From Jacaranda mimosifolia (Eukaryota; Streptophyta; Magnoliopsida; Lamiales; Bignoniaceae): a stretch of 64,000 nucleotides of DNA. Each line of letters begins with the position of its first letter. Position 1 is the stretch's first letter. The stretch is taken from positions 30,149,468 through 30,213,467 of the forward strand of contig CM032129.1 of NCBI GenBank assembly GCA_018894105.1, in the 5' to 3' direction. The notes below the pieces were generated by a model. The model ran no database searches, was not told the DNA's origin, and worked only from the letters and a program-made list of their open reading frames with translations. Below are positions 23,391 through 35,811 of this stretch, piece by piece. Made by a program: the position numbers and the translations under genes.

Positions 23391-24842
23391 CACAGAAATT
23401 CCATACAGCACATTAACAATTTTAAGATGAATTATTCATTTTCTGTGATCACGGCATCAAACCAAGTTACTATTCCACTAACCATTGTTGCTGCTCAAGT
23501 CACTACACCTATTCCTGCTCACGGAGAAAGACCAACAAAATTCACAGGACTGGATTTTAAAAGGTGGCAGCAGAAAATGATGTTCTACCTAACAATTTAG
23601 AGCCTTGTCAAATTTTTGAAAGAGGATGCACCTGCTGTACCAGAAGACGACACTGATATCCAAAAATGGGCAGCTTTGGATGCTTGGAACCAAAGCGATT
23701 TCCTGTGCCAGAACTACATTCTGAATGGACCAAATGACTCATTGTACAATGTTACAGCTAAAGAGTTGTGGGAGTCACTTGATAAGAAATACCGGGCAGA
23801 AGATGCCGGTTTGAAGAAATTTGTGGTGGCCAAATTTCTAGACTATAAGATGGTGGATTCTAAATCCGTCATGAGCTAAGTCCAAGAATTGCATATTATT
23901 TTGCATGAAATTCTTGCTGAAAACATGATTTTGAGTGAATCCTTTCAAGTAGCTGCTATAATCGAAAAGCTACTGTCATCGTAGAAGGATTTCAAGAACT
24001 ATCTCAAACACAAAAGAAATGAGATGGGCCTAAAAAATTTGATTGTTCGATTAAGGATTGGAAAAGGACAATCGGATGTTTGATGTTAAGATAGGCACGA
24101 ATAAAATAGAGGCCTTTTCTAGGCAAAGGTTATGTGCATAATAAGCTGTTCAAATTTAATGCCATGCATGTACTGAAAAATGTTCAAGTGAATGAAAATA
24201 AAGCCTCTAGTTTTGCTTATTGAGTATTGTAGTTTATGGCATGTTAGATTAGAACATGTTAATTTCAACACTCTGCGCAAATTAGTTAATTTGGAATTAT
24301 TGCCTCCATTTCAAATTGACACAACTCATAAGTGTGAAATATTTGTTGAAGCCAAAATGGCTAAAGCTCCTTTTCACTCAATTGAAAGGAACATGATGCT
24401 TCTAAAACTAATCCACAATGATATATGTGATTTGAAGTTTGTGCAAACTAGTGGTGGGAAAAAGTATTTCATTACTTTATTGATGATTACATAAGATTTT
24501 GCTACATATTTTTGTTATGAGGTAAAGATAAAGCACTAGAAGCGTTCAAGTGCTATAAAACTAAGGTTGAAAATCAACTTAGCAAACAAATTAAAGTTAT
24601 CAGAAGTGATAGAGGTGGTGAATGTGGAGCACCACTTGAAGAATTCTGCTCGAATTACGACGGCTTCTTACTCACCTCCATCAAACGAGTAGCTGAACGC
24701 AAAGCCCAAACTCTTAAGGAACTGATGAATGCTATGTTAATTAATTAGGGGCTACCTCAAAACATGTGTGGGGATGCAATGCTTTTAGCTAACCAAATTC
24801 TGAACAAAATACCCCACAAAGGGAAAGATGAAACCCCTTAGA
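23390..24842 (+). mobile_element. Copia internal region 1 (gag and integrase remains)
   Basis: Gag-like frames run from 23428 to about 24090 ('GERPTKFTGLDFKRWQQKM', 'LWESLDKKY', 'KFLDYKMVDSKSVM'). Sequence then jumps to GAG-pre-integrase and integrase ('[14 protein letters not shown]', 'HNDICDLK', then 'VIRSDRGGECG' in another frame). Protease and all of RT/RNase H are absent. It ends at about 24842 by joining directly to LTR sequence. Many stops; a dead, internally deleted copy. Confidence 0.85.
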
Positions 24843-25490
24843 AATTGTGGCTCCGCGTGGTCGTGGACTTAGGCTAAATTGGGCTTTCAATCTAATATTA
24901 ACCTTTTGGGCCAAATTTAATCTGAATTATTTTTTGGTCCAATAGTCTAAATTTTTTTAAAGCCCAACAATCATAACAGGCAAAAAAAAAAAAAAAAAAC
25001 AACCCTTCAAACTACTAAAATTAGTTTCAGCTTATCTTTAACGAGTGAAATTGCTGAAATTAATTTCAACTTATCTCTAGAATTCAAAAAAACAAGTGAA
25101 TTAATTCTAGCCAATCTAAATCCTCCAAAGTATGCACCTGAACTGCATCCTTCCAACTTCTGTGTTGGAAAACTCATTGCTGCATCAAAAAGGTAATAGC
25201 CATTTAGACCATCCTTTCAGTTACTACTTTGGCTCTATAAAAAAATTAGTCCTAGATTGCATCTAAATAGCCATACAATATATTACAACATTTTCAACAT
25301 AATCCTGAGAGTTCAGTACGCTTAACGTTCGAGAGGTCAGACGGTTTGTAGTGTTGCTACCGTCTAAATTAGTCGTTGTATCTTGGGAGACGATAGTTGT
25401 TTCCGTTAGAACCAATGCGAGGATAATTCATCTTAAAGACACTAACTCTCGCCTCGATATTTGATTCTTATCTGATCACAGAAATTCCAT
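24843..25490 (+). repeat. LTR 2 of tandem copia element (5'-truncated)
   Basis: It matches LTR 1 from the 'GTGGTC.TGG..TT.GGCTAAATTGGGC' block onwards, so the first ~430 bases of the LTR are missing. It keeps the TATA-type region (TTGGCTCTATAAAAA) and 'TTAACGTTCGAGAGGTCAGA' near 25323. The join to internal region 1 is an illegitimate-recombination type junction. Confidence 0.8.
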
Positions 25491-27764
25491 ACACCGCATT
25501 AATAATTTTAAGACGAATTATTCATTTTCTATGATCATGGCATCAAACTAAGTTACTGTTCCACCAACCACTGTTGCTGCTTAAGTCACTACACCAGTTG
25601 CTGCCCCTATTCTTGCTCATGGAGAAAGACCAGCAAAATTCACTAGACTGGATTTTAAAAGGTGGCAGCAGAAAATGTTGTCCCACCTAACGACTTTGAG
25701 CTTTATCATATTTTTGAAAGAGGATGCACCTACCGTACCAAAAGACGACACTGATGTCCAAAAATGGGCAGCTTTGGATGCCTAGAACCAAAGCGATTTC
25801 CTGTGTTGGAACTGCATTCAGAATGGACTTGATGACTCGCTTTACAATGTTTACACCCCAGTAAGACTACTAAAGAGCGTGGGAGTCCCTTGATAAGAAA
25901 TATGAAGCAGAAGATGCCAGTTTGAAGAAATTTATGGTGGCCAAATTTCTTGAATACAAGATGGTGGACTCCAAATCCGTCATGAGCCAAGTCCAAGAAT
26001 TGCAATTATTCTACATGAAATTCATGTTGAAAACATGATTTTGAGTGAATCCTTTCAAGTAGTTGTTGTCATCGAAAAGCTAACGTAATCGTGGAAGGAT
26101 TTCAAAGAATATCTCGAACACAAAAAAAATGAGATGGGTCTGAAAAATTTAGTTGTTCGATTAAGGATTGAAAGGACAATCGGATGTCTAATGTTAAGAC
26201 AAACACGAACAAAATGGAGGCCTTTTCTAGGTAGAGGCTATGTGCAGAATAGGCTGTTCAAATTTCATGTAATGTTATACTGAAAAATGTTCAAGTGAAT
26301 TAAAATGAAGCCTCTAATTCCGCTCATTAAGTGTTGTAGTTTATGGCATGTTAGATTAGGACATGTTAATTTCGACACTCTACGCAGATTAATTAATTTG
26401 AAATTATTGCCTCTATTTCTAATTAACACAACTCACAAGTGTGAAATCTTTGTTGAAATCAAAATGGCTAAATCTCCTTTTCACTCGTTTGAAAGGAACA
26501 TGATGCTTCTAGAACTAATCCATAATGATATATGTGATTTGAAGTTTGTGCAAACTAGCGGTGAGAAAAAAGTATTTCATTACTTTTATTGATGATTGCA
26601 CAAGATTTTGCTATGTATTTCTGTTACGAGACAAAGATGAAGCACTAGAAGCTTCAAGTGCTATAAAACTAATGTTGAAAATCAACTTAGCAATAGCAAA
26701 CAAATTAAAGCTATCAGAAGTGATAGAGGTCGTGAATATGGAGCACCACTTGAAGAATTCTGCTCGAATTCTGACAGCTTCTTACTCAAACGAGTAGCTG
26801 AAAGCAAAAGCCGAACTCTTAAGGAACTGATGAATGCTATGTTGATTAATTTTGGGTTATCTCAAAACATGTTGGGGGGGAAGCCATCCTTTTAGCTAAC
26901 ACATTCTGAACAAAATACCCCACAAAGAGAAAGATGAAACTCCTTATGAATTGTCAAAAGGTCACAAACCTTCTTACAAATATGTTCAATGTGGGGGTGC
27001 TTGGCTAAGGTGGAAGTACCTAAGTCAAAGCAGCGTGTATAATGGTAAATCTCGTCACATCAGATGATGACACAATACCATAGGGCAATTGATCTCAAAT
27101 TGGGTCATTTCACTTAACTATGTGAAACCTAAAGAGAATTTAGTGGATCCTTAACAAAAGTCCTACCCAGAGATTAAGTAAAATGCCTGTCAAGAGGAAT
27201 GGGATTAAAACCCATTAGTTTAAGAACTAACATAGTGGACACCCAACTATGATGATTGGAGATCCCAACTTGGTTCAATGGGACAACTAAGTTATGAAGG
27301 TTCATGTAAGCACTTCAACACATTCCTATAACATGGAAATGCTACCTACTAAGTGGGTATCATATTGAGTTTTGACTCTTAATGATTCTCAGAGCTAAAA
27401 TGGTGGAGTATGGCAGGATACTCTTTGTGGGAGATCACATATGTAAGCGTGAAGACAAGCCACTTCATCATAAACACTTATGAATCCAAAATCGGTGTCC
27501 ACGGCCAAAATGGACACAATTGGAAAGAACTAAAAAGCATAAAAACAACTATTGTGTGAGTAGTGTCTTGGTCTACATCGATAGCTGAACAGTTCAAGAG
27601 ATCATATTCACTAATTAGCCAAGTAAGCTCGATAGTGCTTCACTAAAGAAGATTCAAAGCCACAAGCTACCTATCCTGATGCAATAATTGTTAGCCTGAA
27701 CTCTCTCGTGTCTGCATAAGCACATGCATCATCCGTCGCATTAATTTCCATTCATGTGGGGGAC
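25490..27764 (+). mobile_element. Copia internal region 2 (gag, integrase, 3' end)
   Basis: A second copy of the gag and integrase remains, parallel to internal region 1 over its first ~1.45 kb (for example '[14 protein letters not shown]' at 26339-26380). Past that point it continues to the polyprotein end, recognisable as 'YVKPKENLVDP' near 27121-27150, then noncoding sequence and the purine tract ATGTGGGGGAC (27754-27764). RT and RNase H are deleted here too. Stops and frameshifts throughout. Confidence 0.85.
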
Positions 27765-28420
27765 TGTTGGAAATTGGTCTTCTTTGACCAAAATTTTAAG
27801 TGTGCTCAAAATATTAATTTCTAAAAAATTGGTGATCGTTGTAAACTACGCCATGGGTAGATAACAGTAATGTGTTTATTTTGCCAAAACCAATTTCAAG
27901 TGAATAAGAAATTAATGGTCAAAATGAACTATTTAAAAATTGACTAAGGAGATAAGAAAGAACCAAAGGAATGGGTGGAGTGAAACTCCATCCTACATTG
28001 TAAAATGATTAAAATATGGACTTGAATATATGTCTCATGTGTGGAGGTAAAGGATGGGTTCTTTGGGGATACCACCAGTGTTTAGATGAGAGAGAACTTA
28101 AATGGTAGCGGGTTCAACCCAACCCACACGAGCGAGCGCTGCCGCCGATGCCCGTCAGGCCGACTTGGCTTTGGCTTGGCGCGGCGTGATGGTGGGCTTG
28201 GGCTAAATTGAATCTTCAGTCCAATATTAACCTTTTCGGCCAAATTTAATCTGAATTATTTTTTGGCCCAACAATTAAAATTTTTTTTTAAGCCCAACAA
28301 AAAAAAAAAATTCAAACTTTTAAAATTAATTTCAACTTATCTTTAGCGAGTGAAATTAATTTCAGCTTATCTTTCTGGAATTCAAAAAAACGAGTGAATT
28401 AATTCCAGTTAATTTAAAAC
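27765..28420 (+). repeat. LTR 3 of tandem copia element (3'-truncated)
   Basis: It starts TGTTGGAAATTGG after the purine tract and follows LTR 1 closely, losing homology near 28420 after GAGTGAATTAATTCCAG. The 3' part of the LTR and the right target duplication are missing. Confidence 0.8.
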
Positions 28421-29756
28421 CAAGTATTGAATCAACTTAGTTGCATTCTACAATGGCCGCACAATCATTGGTTCCGTTGATCAAAGGTTTTCCAATATTA
28501 CAATCAATGTGCGGCAGCATATGATTAAACCACCAAATATAGTGATGATCTATGAATGAAACCACATGGTACCCCAACAAAGGGATTAGTTATTCAAGTG
28601 TGACATTGAAAATAGATATAGATGCATTTCACTAAATCGATATGTGCTTGTAGGGCGTGCAGGCAAACATGACCGAAGAAGTGGGGAAACACATACTAAC
28701 ACTAAAAAGACCACGAAAGAGCACAGACTCCACCATCAAATGAATAAGAAAGACTAATCAACATAAAATGGAAGCATTGCATAGGAAATAAGCTAGCCTA
28801 CCGAAGAGCCATCAATATCAACATTGTAGTGGACACACTCAAGAAGTACAATGACAAGAAAATTGACTTGATAACCTAGCACTGCAATAAAAGGCCATGG
28901 ATAATTGACCATATCAAAGTAATTTTATACAACAATCAAGAAGGTGAGCAGTATTTTTAAGACAATTGTTTGTTCCCAAGATAAAGCAGAGGGTTAACTA
29001 GAACAAAGAAAATTGTGCACTGGTTATACTTTTAAGCACCCTTGAGATAGTCCTTGTGCTGAATAAAGTGAAATCTTAACCTAATCAGAGCATTCACTAC
29101 AAGTCTTCTTTTATCACAAATTGAAGTAACAAAAACTTCAGCTACAGCAGATTTGCATGAGAATATATGTTTCATATGGTTAGCACAAAAATTGAACTCA
29201 CTGACTTTACTGTACAAACCCAATACCGAAAACCATCAGCACTAGGGCATCAATTGCAATTACAAATGCTTGAACCTGTTGATCCACCGTTGTAATAGAA
29301 TCTGTCAAATAATAACACGTGCTCCTAAAATAATAATAATAAAGAACATAACAGGACTAAATATTAAAAATCAAATCTTTAGCATTGTATTTTTCCAGTA
29401 AGTATCCATACACCTGCACACTTGCATGCGCATATTTGCTTTGGTAATCAACCACTATAAAATAAGTTCAACAAACAAAGAAGTCATTCAGAAGAACAAA
29501 TTTTCATATCCAGCAGAACAACGAAAAACAGGGCGGGACCAAAAGCCCAGATGTGTCGTGTAATTATTGCAAGTGTACAATAAAAGAACTGGATTTTCAC
29601 CACGTCCTCATTCTTTTGTACAAGAAACTATCACGAACAGCAAAAATAATCAAAAAATGCTACCTATTAACCTCCAAAGATGCAATTTTTCCATCATAGC
29701 TTAACAGCACCTTGCACAGTTGCACTTTCATCGCCTCAGATTCAAGGAACGATGAA
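28421..29756. other. Intergenic, downstream of the U-box gene
   Basis: No transposon terminus, ORF or RNA gene is recognised. The last few hundred bases before 29757 probably hold the 3' untranslated region of the minus-strand U-box gene. No clear polyadenylation site is claimed. Confidence 0.4.
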
Positions 29757-30861
29757 TTACACCTTTCTTCTCTTCCCTTGTGATACTTGAATCAAAGTTT
29801 TGGCATTTTGCCTAACCTTTTCATTGTCATCCTCCAATATAACCCAACACAAATCTCAAACAAACCTTCTCTTAAAGCCTCCAGAACCATCTTGTCACTA
29901 TAACTACACAAAGAACTCAAAGTTAACAACGCGTATTGCACACCCCTCGAACTCCCATTTCTCAAAACTCCGATCAAAATATCCAGAAACCCACTACACC
30001 GCACCATATTCTCTCGCGCATGCTTACATTTTGCCAATAGGCCCAAAACCTCCACGGCTCGCTCCAGGCCCGAATTAGCATTCTGAATCAAAATGGGCAC
30101 GGCGCCATTCTGTATAGCCCGAACCCTATTGTCAGGAAAAGAACAAATTGTGAATAATGCGGTGGCCGCTTCTTTCTTCTCCCTAGAATTTCCCATTTGT
30201 AGGAGGGATACCAAACCTGGAAACGCATCCGGGTACGACCCGATCGTGCCTTTGTTGAAGTCCAGCACGGCAAGGCTGGTCAGAACCGTGGCAGCCACCG
30301 CGCGTGAGTCCCAACGCCGCAGCAAAGGGCGTAAACCACCTTTTCAACGACACCTTCCACGACCAAGCCCACCTTGCTGTCGTCGTCCAGACTCAATATA
30401 AGCAGCAAATGAAGGGCCTTTTCTTGGAGCCCCGACTCGTTCGACTCAACACAGTTTATAACCGCCGATGCGGCTCCCGACTCAGAGAGTCTCCGCCTAA
30501 TCGCAAAATCACTCTTAGAAACCCGGCTGAGTTGGTCGAGCGAGTTGAGTTTGTCTTCCAACAGCGACGAAGGAGAAAACAAAGTACGGATTAGGACTTG
30601 TGGGCTGGGAGGATATTGCTGCGGTTCGGGGAAGGAAACGAGATTATCATTGGAAATGAGACCACGGAGGGAGTGGTTGGGAATGAGCGAAGGGGCTTCC
30701 GGCAACGGCAGTTTGGAAATCGGACAGGTGCGGTGGCCGGCGTCTAACCACCGTTGAATAGAGGCGCGATCAAAAGTGTGACCTGAGGAGAGGACAACCG
30801 GGTCGGACATTATTTCCAGAGAAATCGGGCATCTGAAATCGTCCGGTAACTGGGAAGCCAT
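29757..30861 (-). CDS. PUB8: U-box/armadillo E3 ubiquitin ligase, PUB8-like, with two frameshifts
   Basis: It begins MASQLPDDFRCPISLEIMSD. The U-box (about residues 5-75) has the family pattern 'DPVVLSSGHTFDRASIQRWL' and 'TCPISKLPL', the surface that recruits an E2 for ubiquitin transfer. Armadillo-type repeats follow ('EKALHLLLILSLDD', 'KKEAATALFTICSFPDNR', 'LERAVEVLGLLAKCK', 'GVQYALLTLSSLCS'). Sequence and length (~368 codons if the frame were continuous) fit Arabidopsis PUB8, a single-exon gene. Two one-base losses break it. The first is near 30310, where the frame would continue if a GGG run were GGGG; the second is near 29844, where a TT would be TTT. After the second, the expected 'LEDDNEKVRQNAKTL' ending to a TAA at 29757 is readable. 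Both are homopolymer-type, so sequence error is as likely as inactivation. Protein substrates are not predictable. Confidence 0.88.
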
Positions 30862-31030
30862 TCTATCTTTTTCCTTTTCTATTTCTTCTTTCTTCTAGTT
30901 CTATCTTTTTTTGAAGGATTTTCCTCGCCGGAGCTCAGAAATGAGCGGGGTTTATGAGGTTTAGGTGAGACCTTGGGCAAGAAGGACACTGAAGATTAAC
31001 GTGTGGATGTGTAGGAGAGTGGAAACACTG
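30862..31030 (-). promoter_or_regulatory. Probable 5' UTR/promoter-proximal region of the U-box gene
   Basis: Upstream of the start codon lies a CT-rich minus-strand complement (plus strand TTTTTCCTTTTCTATTTCTTC). It lies between the coding start and a transposon-like AT-rich element at 31033. No TATA box is claimed. Confidence 0.35.
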
Positions 31031-31032
31031 GC

Positions 31033-31856
31033 CTGCCAGTGTAAATGAATATTTAAAAATTTATTTATTATTTATTTTATATTTATTTATATAAAATTTA
31101 TTTATATTTATTTAAAATAAATATTATCCGTATTTGATTAGTAAATATTTAATTATAAATAAATACGAATATAATAAATGCATATTTAATTTATTTAATA
31201 TTTGATTCGAATATATATTTATTAAATAATATATTATTTATATTTTTTAATAAAAATCTCATAATACATATATATATATAAATTATAATTGAAGTTTTGG
31301 GAAGAAAAAAATTAATTTAAAAAATTATTGTAATATAAAGAAAAAATTAAAAAATAAAGTTCATCAACATAATTATTATTGGTTGATTTTATGATTAATA
31401 TACTTAAATGTCATTATTATTATTATTAATAAGTACTGATAATCAATTATAAAGTCAATTATTAATTAGAAATTATGTTATTTGTTTAATTGATTTCATT
31501 TTAATGAAATTATATAATTCCTTCTATTAATTAAAATATGTATTTATTATAGGTTCATAGATTCACGTATTTGAATATTCGTAAAGTAGTATCTAAATAA
31601 TTATTATTGTATATGAATATAAAATAATAATTCAAATACGGATAAGTTTAATAAAACATGAATGCATCTGAATAATTATAATCAAATACAGATATATTCG
31701 AATTCGACCGATATCCGATAGATACGAATTTGGATATTATTTTTAAATATCCATCAAATCTGTATTCGTATTTGAATATTCAAAAAATTAAATAGATACG
31801 AATATGTAAACAGTATATTTGATCCGTTTAATACGTTTAATATCCATTCACACCGT
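31033..31856. mobile_element. AT-rich MITE, hAT-like ends
   Basis: The ends are imperfect inverted repeats: CAGTGTAAATGAATATT on the left and, inverted, CGGTGTGAATGGATATT on the right. Internal 'CGTATTTGAATATTC'-like motifs recur in both orientations. No ORF. The target duplication is not clear, so boundaries are approximate. Confidence 0.55.
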
Positions 31857-31883
31857 CACTCTAACTTGCTGTGTACATTCACA

Positions 31884-32551
31884 TAGGGGTGGGCGGGGGT
31901 CGGGTACCACCCCTTGGGGGTACCCGCACGAGGGCTCAAGTATCATTTTTTGATACCCGATCCCGACCCCCATTTTATGGGGGTACCCCCATTGGGTACC
32001 CTCAAAACCCCCCAATAAATTAAAATTAAAATTAAAATTTTGTTAATTCATTATTTATTTTTATTATGAATCAATTGATAGCACTACAATTCATTATTCA
32101 CAAATTCTAAATTCCGCCTAATATATAATTTTAAAACTTAAATATAAATATTAATATTAAATATATGATATACATCATATATTAACACTTCAATTAAATG
32201 TATAATATTTAATAATATAATAATTTTTTTAAAATAAAATGGGGGTACTCAATATAATTTTAAAACTTAAATATAAACATTAATGTATAATATATGATAT
32301 ACATCATATATTGGCACTTCAATTAAATATATAATACTTAAAATATATATATATATTTTTTTAATAGAATGGGGGTACCCGATCGGGTATCAAGTACCCC
32401 ACCCCAATACCCGATACTCGACCCCCAAAATTTCGGGTACCCCCATAAATACTCGTTCGGGTTGGGGGACTAAAAATACCCGACCCGAACGGGAAATACC
32501 CGATCGAGATGGGTCGGATATGGGGGTACCCGAACCCGATGCCCACCCCTA
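31884..32551. mobile_element. hAT-type MITE, 668 bp, perfect 8-bp target duplication
   Basis: Terminal repeats TAGGGGTGGGC / GCCCACCCCTA are perfect. Flanks are CATTCACA on both sides (31876-31883 and 32552-32559). Subterminal blocks are packed with GGGTACCC and CCCGATCGGGT motifs around an AT-rich core. No transposase. It appears younger than the related elements at 1306 and 52297, whose flanks each have one mismatch. Confidence 0.92.
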
Positions 32552-32559
32552 CATTCACA

Positions 32560-33079
32560 TACTGAAAGGATGATCCTACCCTATCTGATTCTGTTTGGGA
32601 TTAATTGTAAAAGCTTCCCTAAAATTTGTTCTAATTACAAAAACTACCTCATAAGATTTTTAAATTGCACTTACTACCCTTTTGCATCATTAAAAAAAAT
32701 AAATGAAGAAATTGTCTATTAGAAAAAAGACCCAAAGTATTCTAGAATTAGGTGAACTGTGGCCCTAGACCTAATCGTTTTGTCTTTACTCCAATAAGAT
32801 AAGATAATTATCACTGTTCTTTATAGTACAAAACAAAAATACTTGAAATGTTAGGAAATGTTGTTCACAGTTATTGGTTAAGACAACCAAAAGAACTCAC
32901 AAGATACTGAGATAGTAATACAAACTTCAGTGGTTAATCCATTATCCTTTACACTTACACGTGTTGCTTTTTTTTTCTTGTAAATGAAAAAAAAAAGTAT
33001 GAAGTTTAAAATTCAAACCATAATGAATATTTATTATACGTATATGTGTAAATTAATAAAAAAAAAAAAAAAAAAAAGA
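32560..33079. other. Intergenic sequence, nothing recognised
   Basis: AT-rich DNA with poly-A/poly-T runs (including A-runs near 33058-33077). No ORF, transposon end or homology to the other kinase-unit flanks was seen. Confidence 0.4.
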
Positions 33080-34830
33080 TAGCAACACACAAAAGTCAAC
33101 TGAAGCGTGAAATTTTATTAGCAAATTTATGATTTAAGCATTTTAAAGATTGATGAAAAAGTTTGAATCAAGTGTATGTAAAGTGGGAGGTTCATGGTTG
33201 GATTTTCCATAATAGATGGAGCTAATCCTAATTTTCTTTGGTCAAACAAATTCTTATTAATAAAGTATAATTATATAATAGATTAAGATTCAAATAATTT
33301 TACAAAATTTCCATCCCATCAACTTAATTCATATCCTAAATCAAAATACAATTATGATACAACAACAAACTATCATTTAAACGTTTTGATCGTCAAATAT
33401 TATCAACATACACAATTCACAAGATCATTGCAAATTATACTTACATATATCTATACTAGGATTAATTTAGTCTAGATTAATATTGCTAAGCTTTGATCAC
33501 CATATTCCATTGCTTACGAGGATCTTTATGATCATTCTTTTTAGATAATGTTTTCAAAAACGAACCGGACAAAGAACCGACAACGTTATTGGTTCAACCC
33601 ATTCGACGAGTATGATGTAATAATTATATTTAATTTTATAAATATATAATATTTTAATATTAACAAAAAATAAAACTTCCAATGATATAAAAGAATATTA
33701 TTTGAAAAAATTTCAACTTACTTATTTTTAAGTATGATTTTTAGAAGGAAAAAAAATATTATCTCACAATTAGTCAACTATAAATAAATAAAAAATAATA
33801 TTTTACATTAATTTAAGTAATCATTCGTTTCATGCTTTAACTCCAAGTAAAAATAAATTCTTTTATACTAAATATTCAACATAATCTAAGAAATATTAAA
33901 CAAAATAAAATATCAAATTAAATATATGCATTCACATATAACTACCACTTCATTAAATTTTAAAAAAATAAATTTATGTTTCAAAAATAACATATCCAAA
34001 ATCTTTAATCATTATCTTCAACTCATAATTTCTCTTTTCTTTTTTATATTTTTCACTTTTTTAAAAAAATAAAATTTAAATTTTTCAAAAAAAAAAAAAA
34101 ATAAGTGAACCAGTGGCCAACCGGTCAAACCAGTACCAATTTAACTAGTTTTTGACCGGTTCAAAAAGTCATCGATTTTTATGCTTCAATTGAATCGAAT
34201 TGGCCTTCGATCACCAAACCGGCTGGTCCGATTCAATTTTCAAAATATATTTTTAGATAATAAATTAATATCTAACATACACTAAATTAAAATTTTGAAT
34301 CTTGACACGATCTCCACCCTTGACTCATTTCATTCTTTAATAAACATCTATAGAAAATTTTCCAACTCTTGTTATTCTACTCAAAGGACAACAACGAGGC
34401 AGAAGATCAAGCAAACAAGTGCTAGCTAGGCAGTATAAATTTATGGTGACGGGATTGAGTTTTCTTTCATTTGAAAATAATGGATGGTGAAGCTTAATAT
34501 AATATAATCGACCATAGAAGTGTTTATATCTCTAACCAAACAAATTTAATTCTGGATTCATTCTTTTCATGGTCAATGTCGACTGGGTCCAAAGTTAACT
34601 GGTGAATCGATCAGTCAAGCTAAAATATAAATTTATTGGTTGAAAAGACATTCAATATTTTGGATTATGGATTTTATGTTGACATTTAACTCGTATGCGG
34701 TCTGATTCAAATTCATGGGTTGATTTTTCGGAGAATTTTTTCAGTGAATGTCAAAATAATGAGGTTAAAATATTGAAGTTACCTCGATGACACGTGAATT
34801 AGATATCCCCATATGGGGGGCTTTTGGCAT
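33080..34830. repeat. Kinase-locus intergenic repeat, copy B
   Basis: It aligns with copy D: 33080-33330 matches 42670-42930 ('CATAATAGATGGAGCTAATC', 'AACAAATTCTTATTAATAAA'), and 34255-34830 matches 46500-47040. It is split by a TIR element at 33550. It is followed by the partial copy C and a type B kinase fragment. No coding sequence. Confidence 0.75.
33550..34249. mobile_element. TIR element, ~700 bp, 12-bp direct flanks
   Basis: The sequence TTTTTAGATAAT occurs on both sides (33538-33549 and 34250-34261) and only once in paralogous copies A and D. The inverted ends are imperfect: TTTTCAAAAACGAACCGGAC versus TTTTGAAAATTGAATCGGAC. Internal 'ACCGGTCAAACC'/'GACCGGTTC' motifs are present. A true 9-bp duplication (TTAGATAAT) plus chance extension would fit a Mutator-type MITE. 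No ORF. Confidence 0.75.
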
Positions 34831-35334
34831 AATTTATGTATGATCTAATTAAGTATAGTCTATTTAAGTTATCAAAAAAAAAAAAAAAAGAAGTGTATGA
34901 CTTATTTAATAACAAGGTTAGATAAAGACTTAAAAGATAACTCTTTTAATAAAATGTGTTAAATTTAGGCTCTTTTAAAAGCATACTAGTCTGACAAACT
35001 AGCATATTTATCATTCTTTATATAATATAAAATAATTACATTTATATTATATATTAATAATTTAATATAAAAATAACTTTTGTTATTTAATGAACATTTG
35101 ATGAAAATGGGCTAGTTTATTTTTATACTCAATATCTATATAACTTTTTTTTTATATACAATTATTTTATACTTTAATTCTAACTTTCATAATAATGTAT
35201 ATATATATATTTTTTATTTTTACTATTATCTATATTTATTTTCATAATTTACATAACTTTCAGGCCTATTAAATAATTAAATACACTAAGATCTATTACA
35301 AATTTGAACTCATTAAAATTCTAGACTTATGTAA
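34831..35334. other. AT-rich spacer between repeat copies B and C
   Basis: Contains a poly-A run and AT-rich sequence. No gene or transposon end is recognised. Confidence 0.4.
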
Positions 35335-35755
35335 CATTTTCGATCATTCCTTTTAGATAATAAATTAATATCTCACATATACTAATTAAAAATTTTGAAT
35401 TGCGATCAACACGGCTTCAACCTAGACTCATTTCTGCCTTCAATGAACATTCACAGAAAATTTTCCAACTCTCATTATTCTACTCTAGGACTCGCTATAT
35501 CCAGCCGACAACAACGAGGTAGAAGCTCAAGGAAACAAGTGGTAGGGAGAATTAATTTTCTTTCATTTGAAAATGATGGCTGAGGAATCTTAGTATAATC
35601 GACCACAGAAGCGTTTAGAACTCTTCAAACAATTTTTCTGGCTTAATTTTTTTGCAGTCATTATCGAATGGGTCCATACTCCATAGTCATCTGATGAAGA
35701 GATAAGTCAAAGCTAAAATATTGTTTATTGATTGAAAAGACATTCGATATTTTGG
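35335..35755. repeat. Kinase-locus intergenic repeat, copy C (partial)
   Basis: It matches copies A and D from 'TTTTAGATAATAAATTAATATC' to 'GAAAAGACATTCGATATTTTGGAT'. Immediately after it the sequence switches to intron 1 of the type B kinase (ATGACACTCAACAATC, matching 57114-57129). A deletion has therefore fused the intergenic repeat to intron 1 and removed exon 1. Confidence 0.8.
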
Positions 35756-35811
35756 ATATGACACTCAACAATCACGATTATAACTAAAAGCATGTTTCTA
35801 ATTTTTCAGGG

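Noticed and set aside
2930..28420. Retrotransposon polyproteins as functional genes
   Set aside because: All carry stops, frameshifts or large deletions of required domains.
32361..32558. Gly/Tyr-rich minus-strand frame like a glycine-rich protein
   Set aside because: Encoded by GGGTACCC arrays of a hAT MITE.
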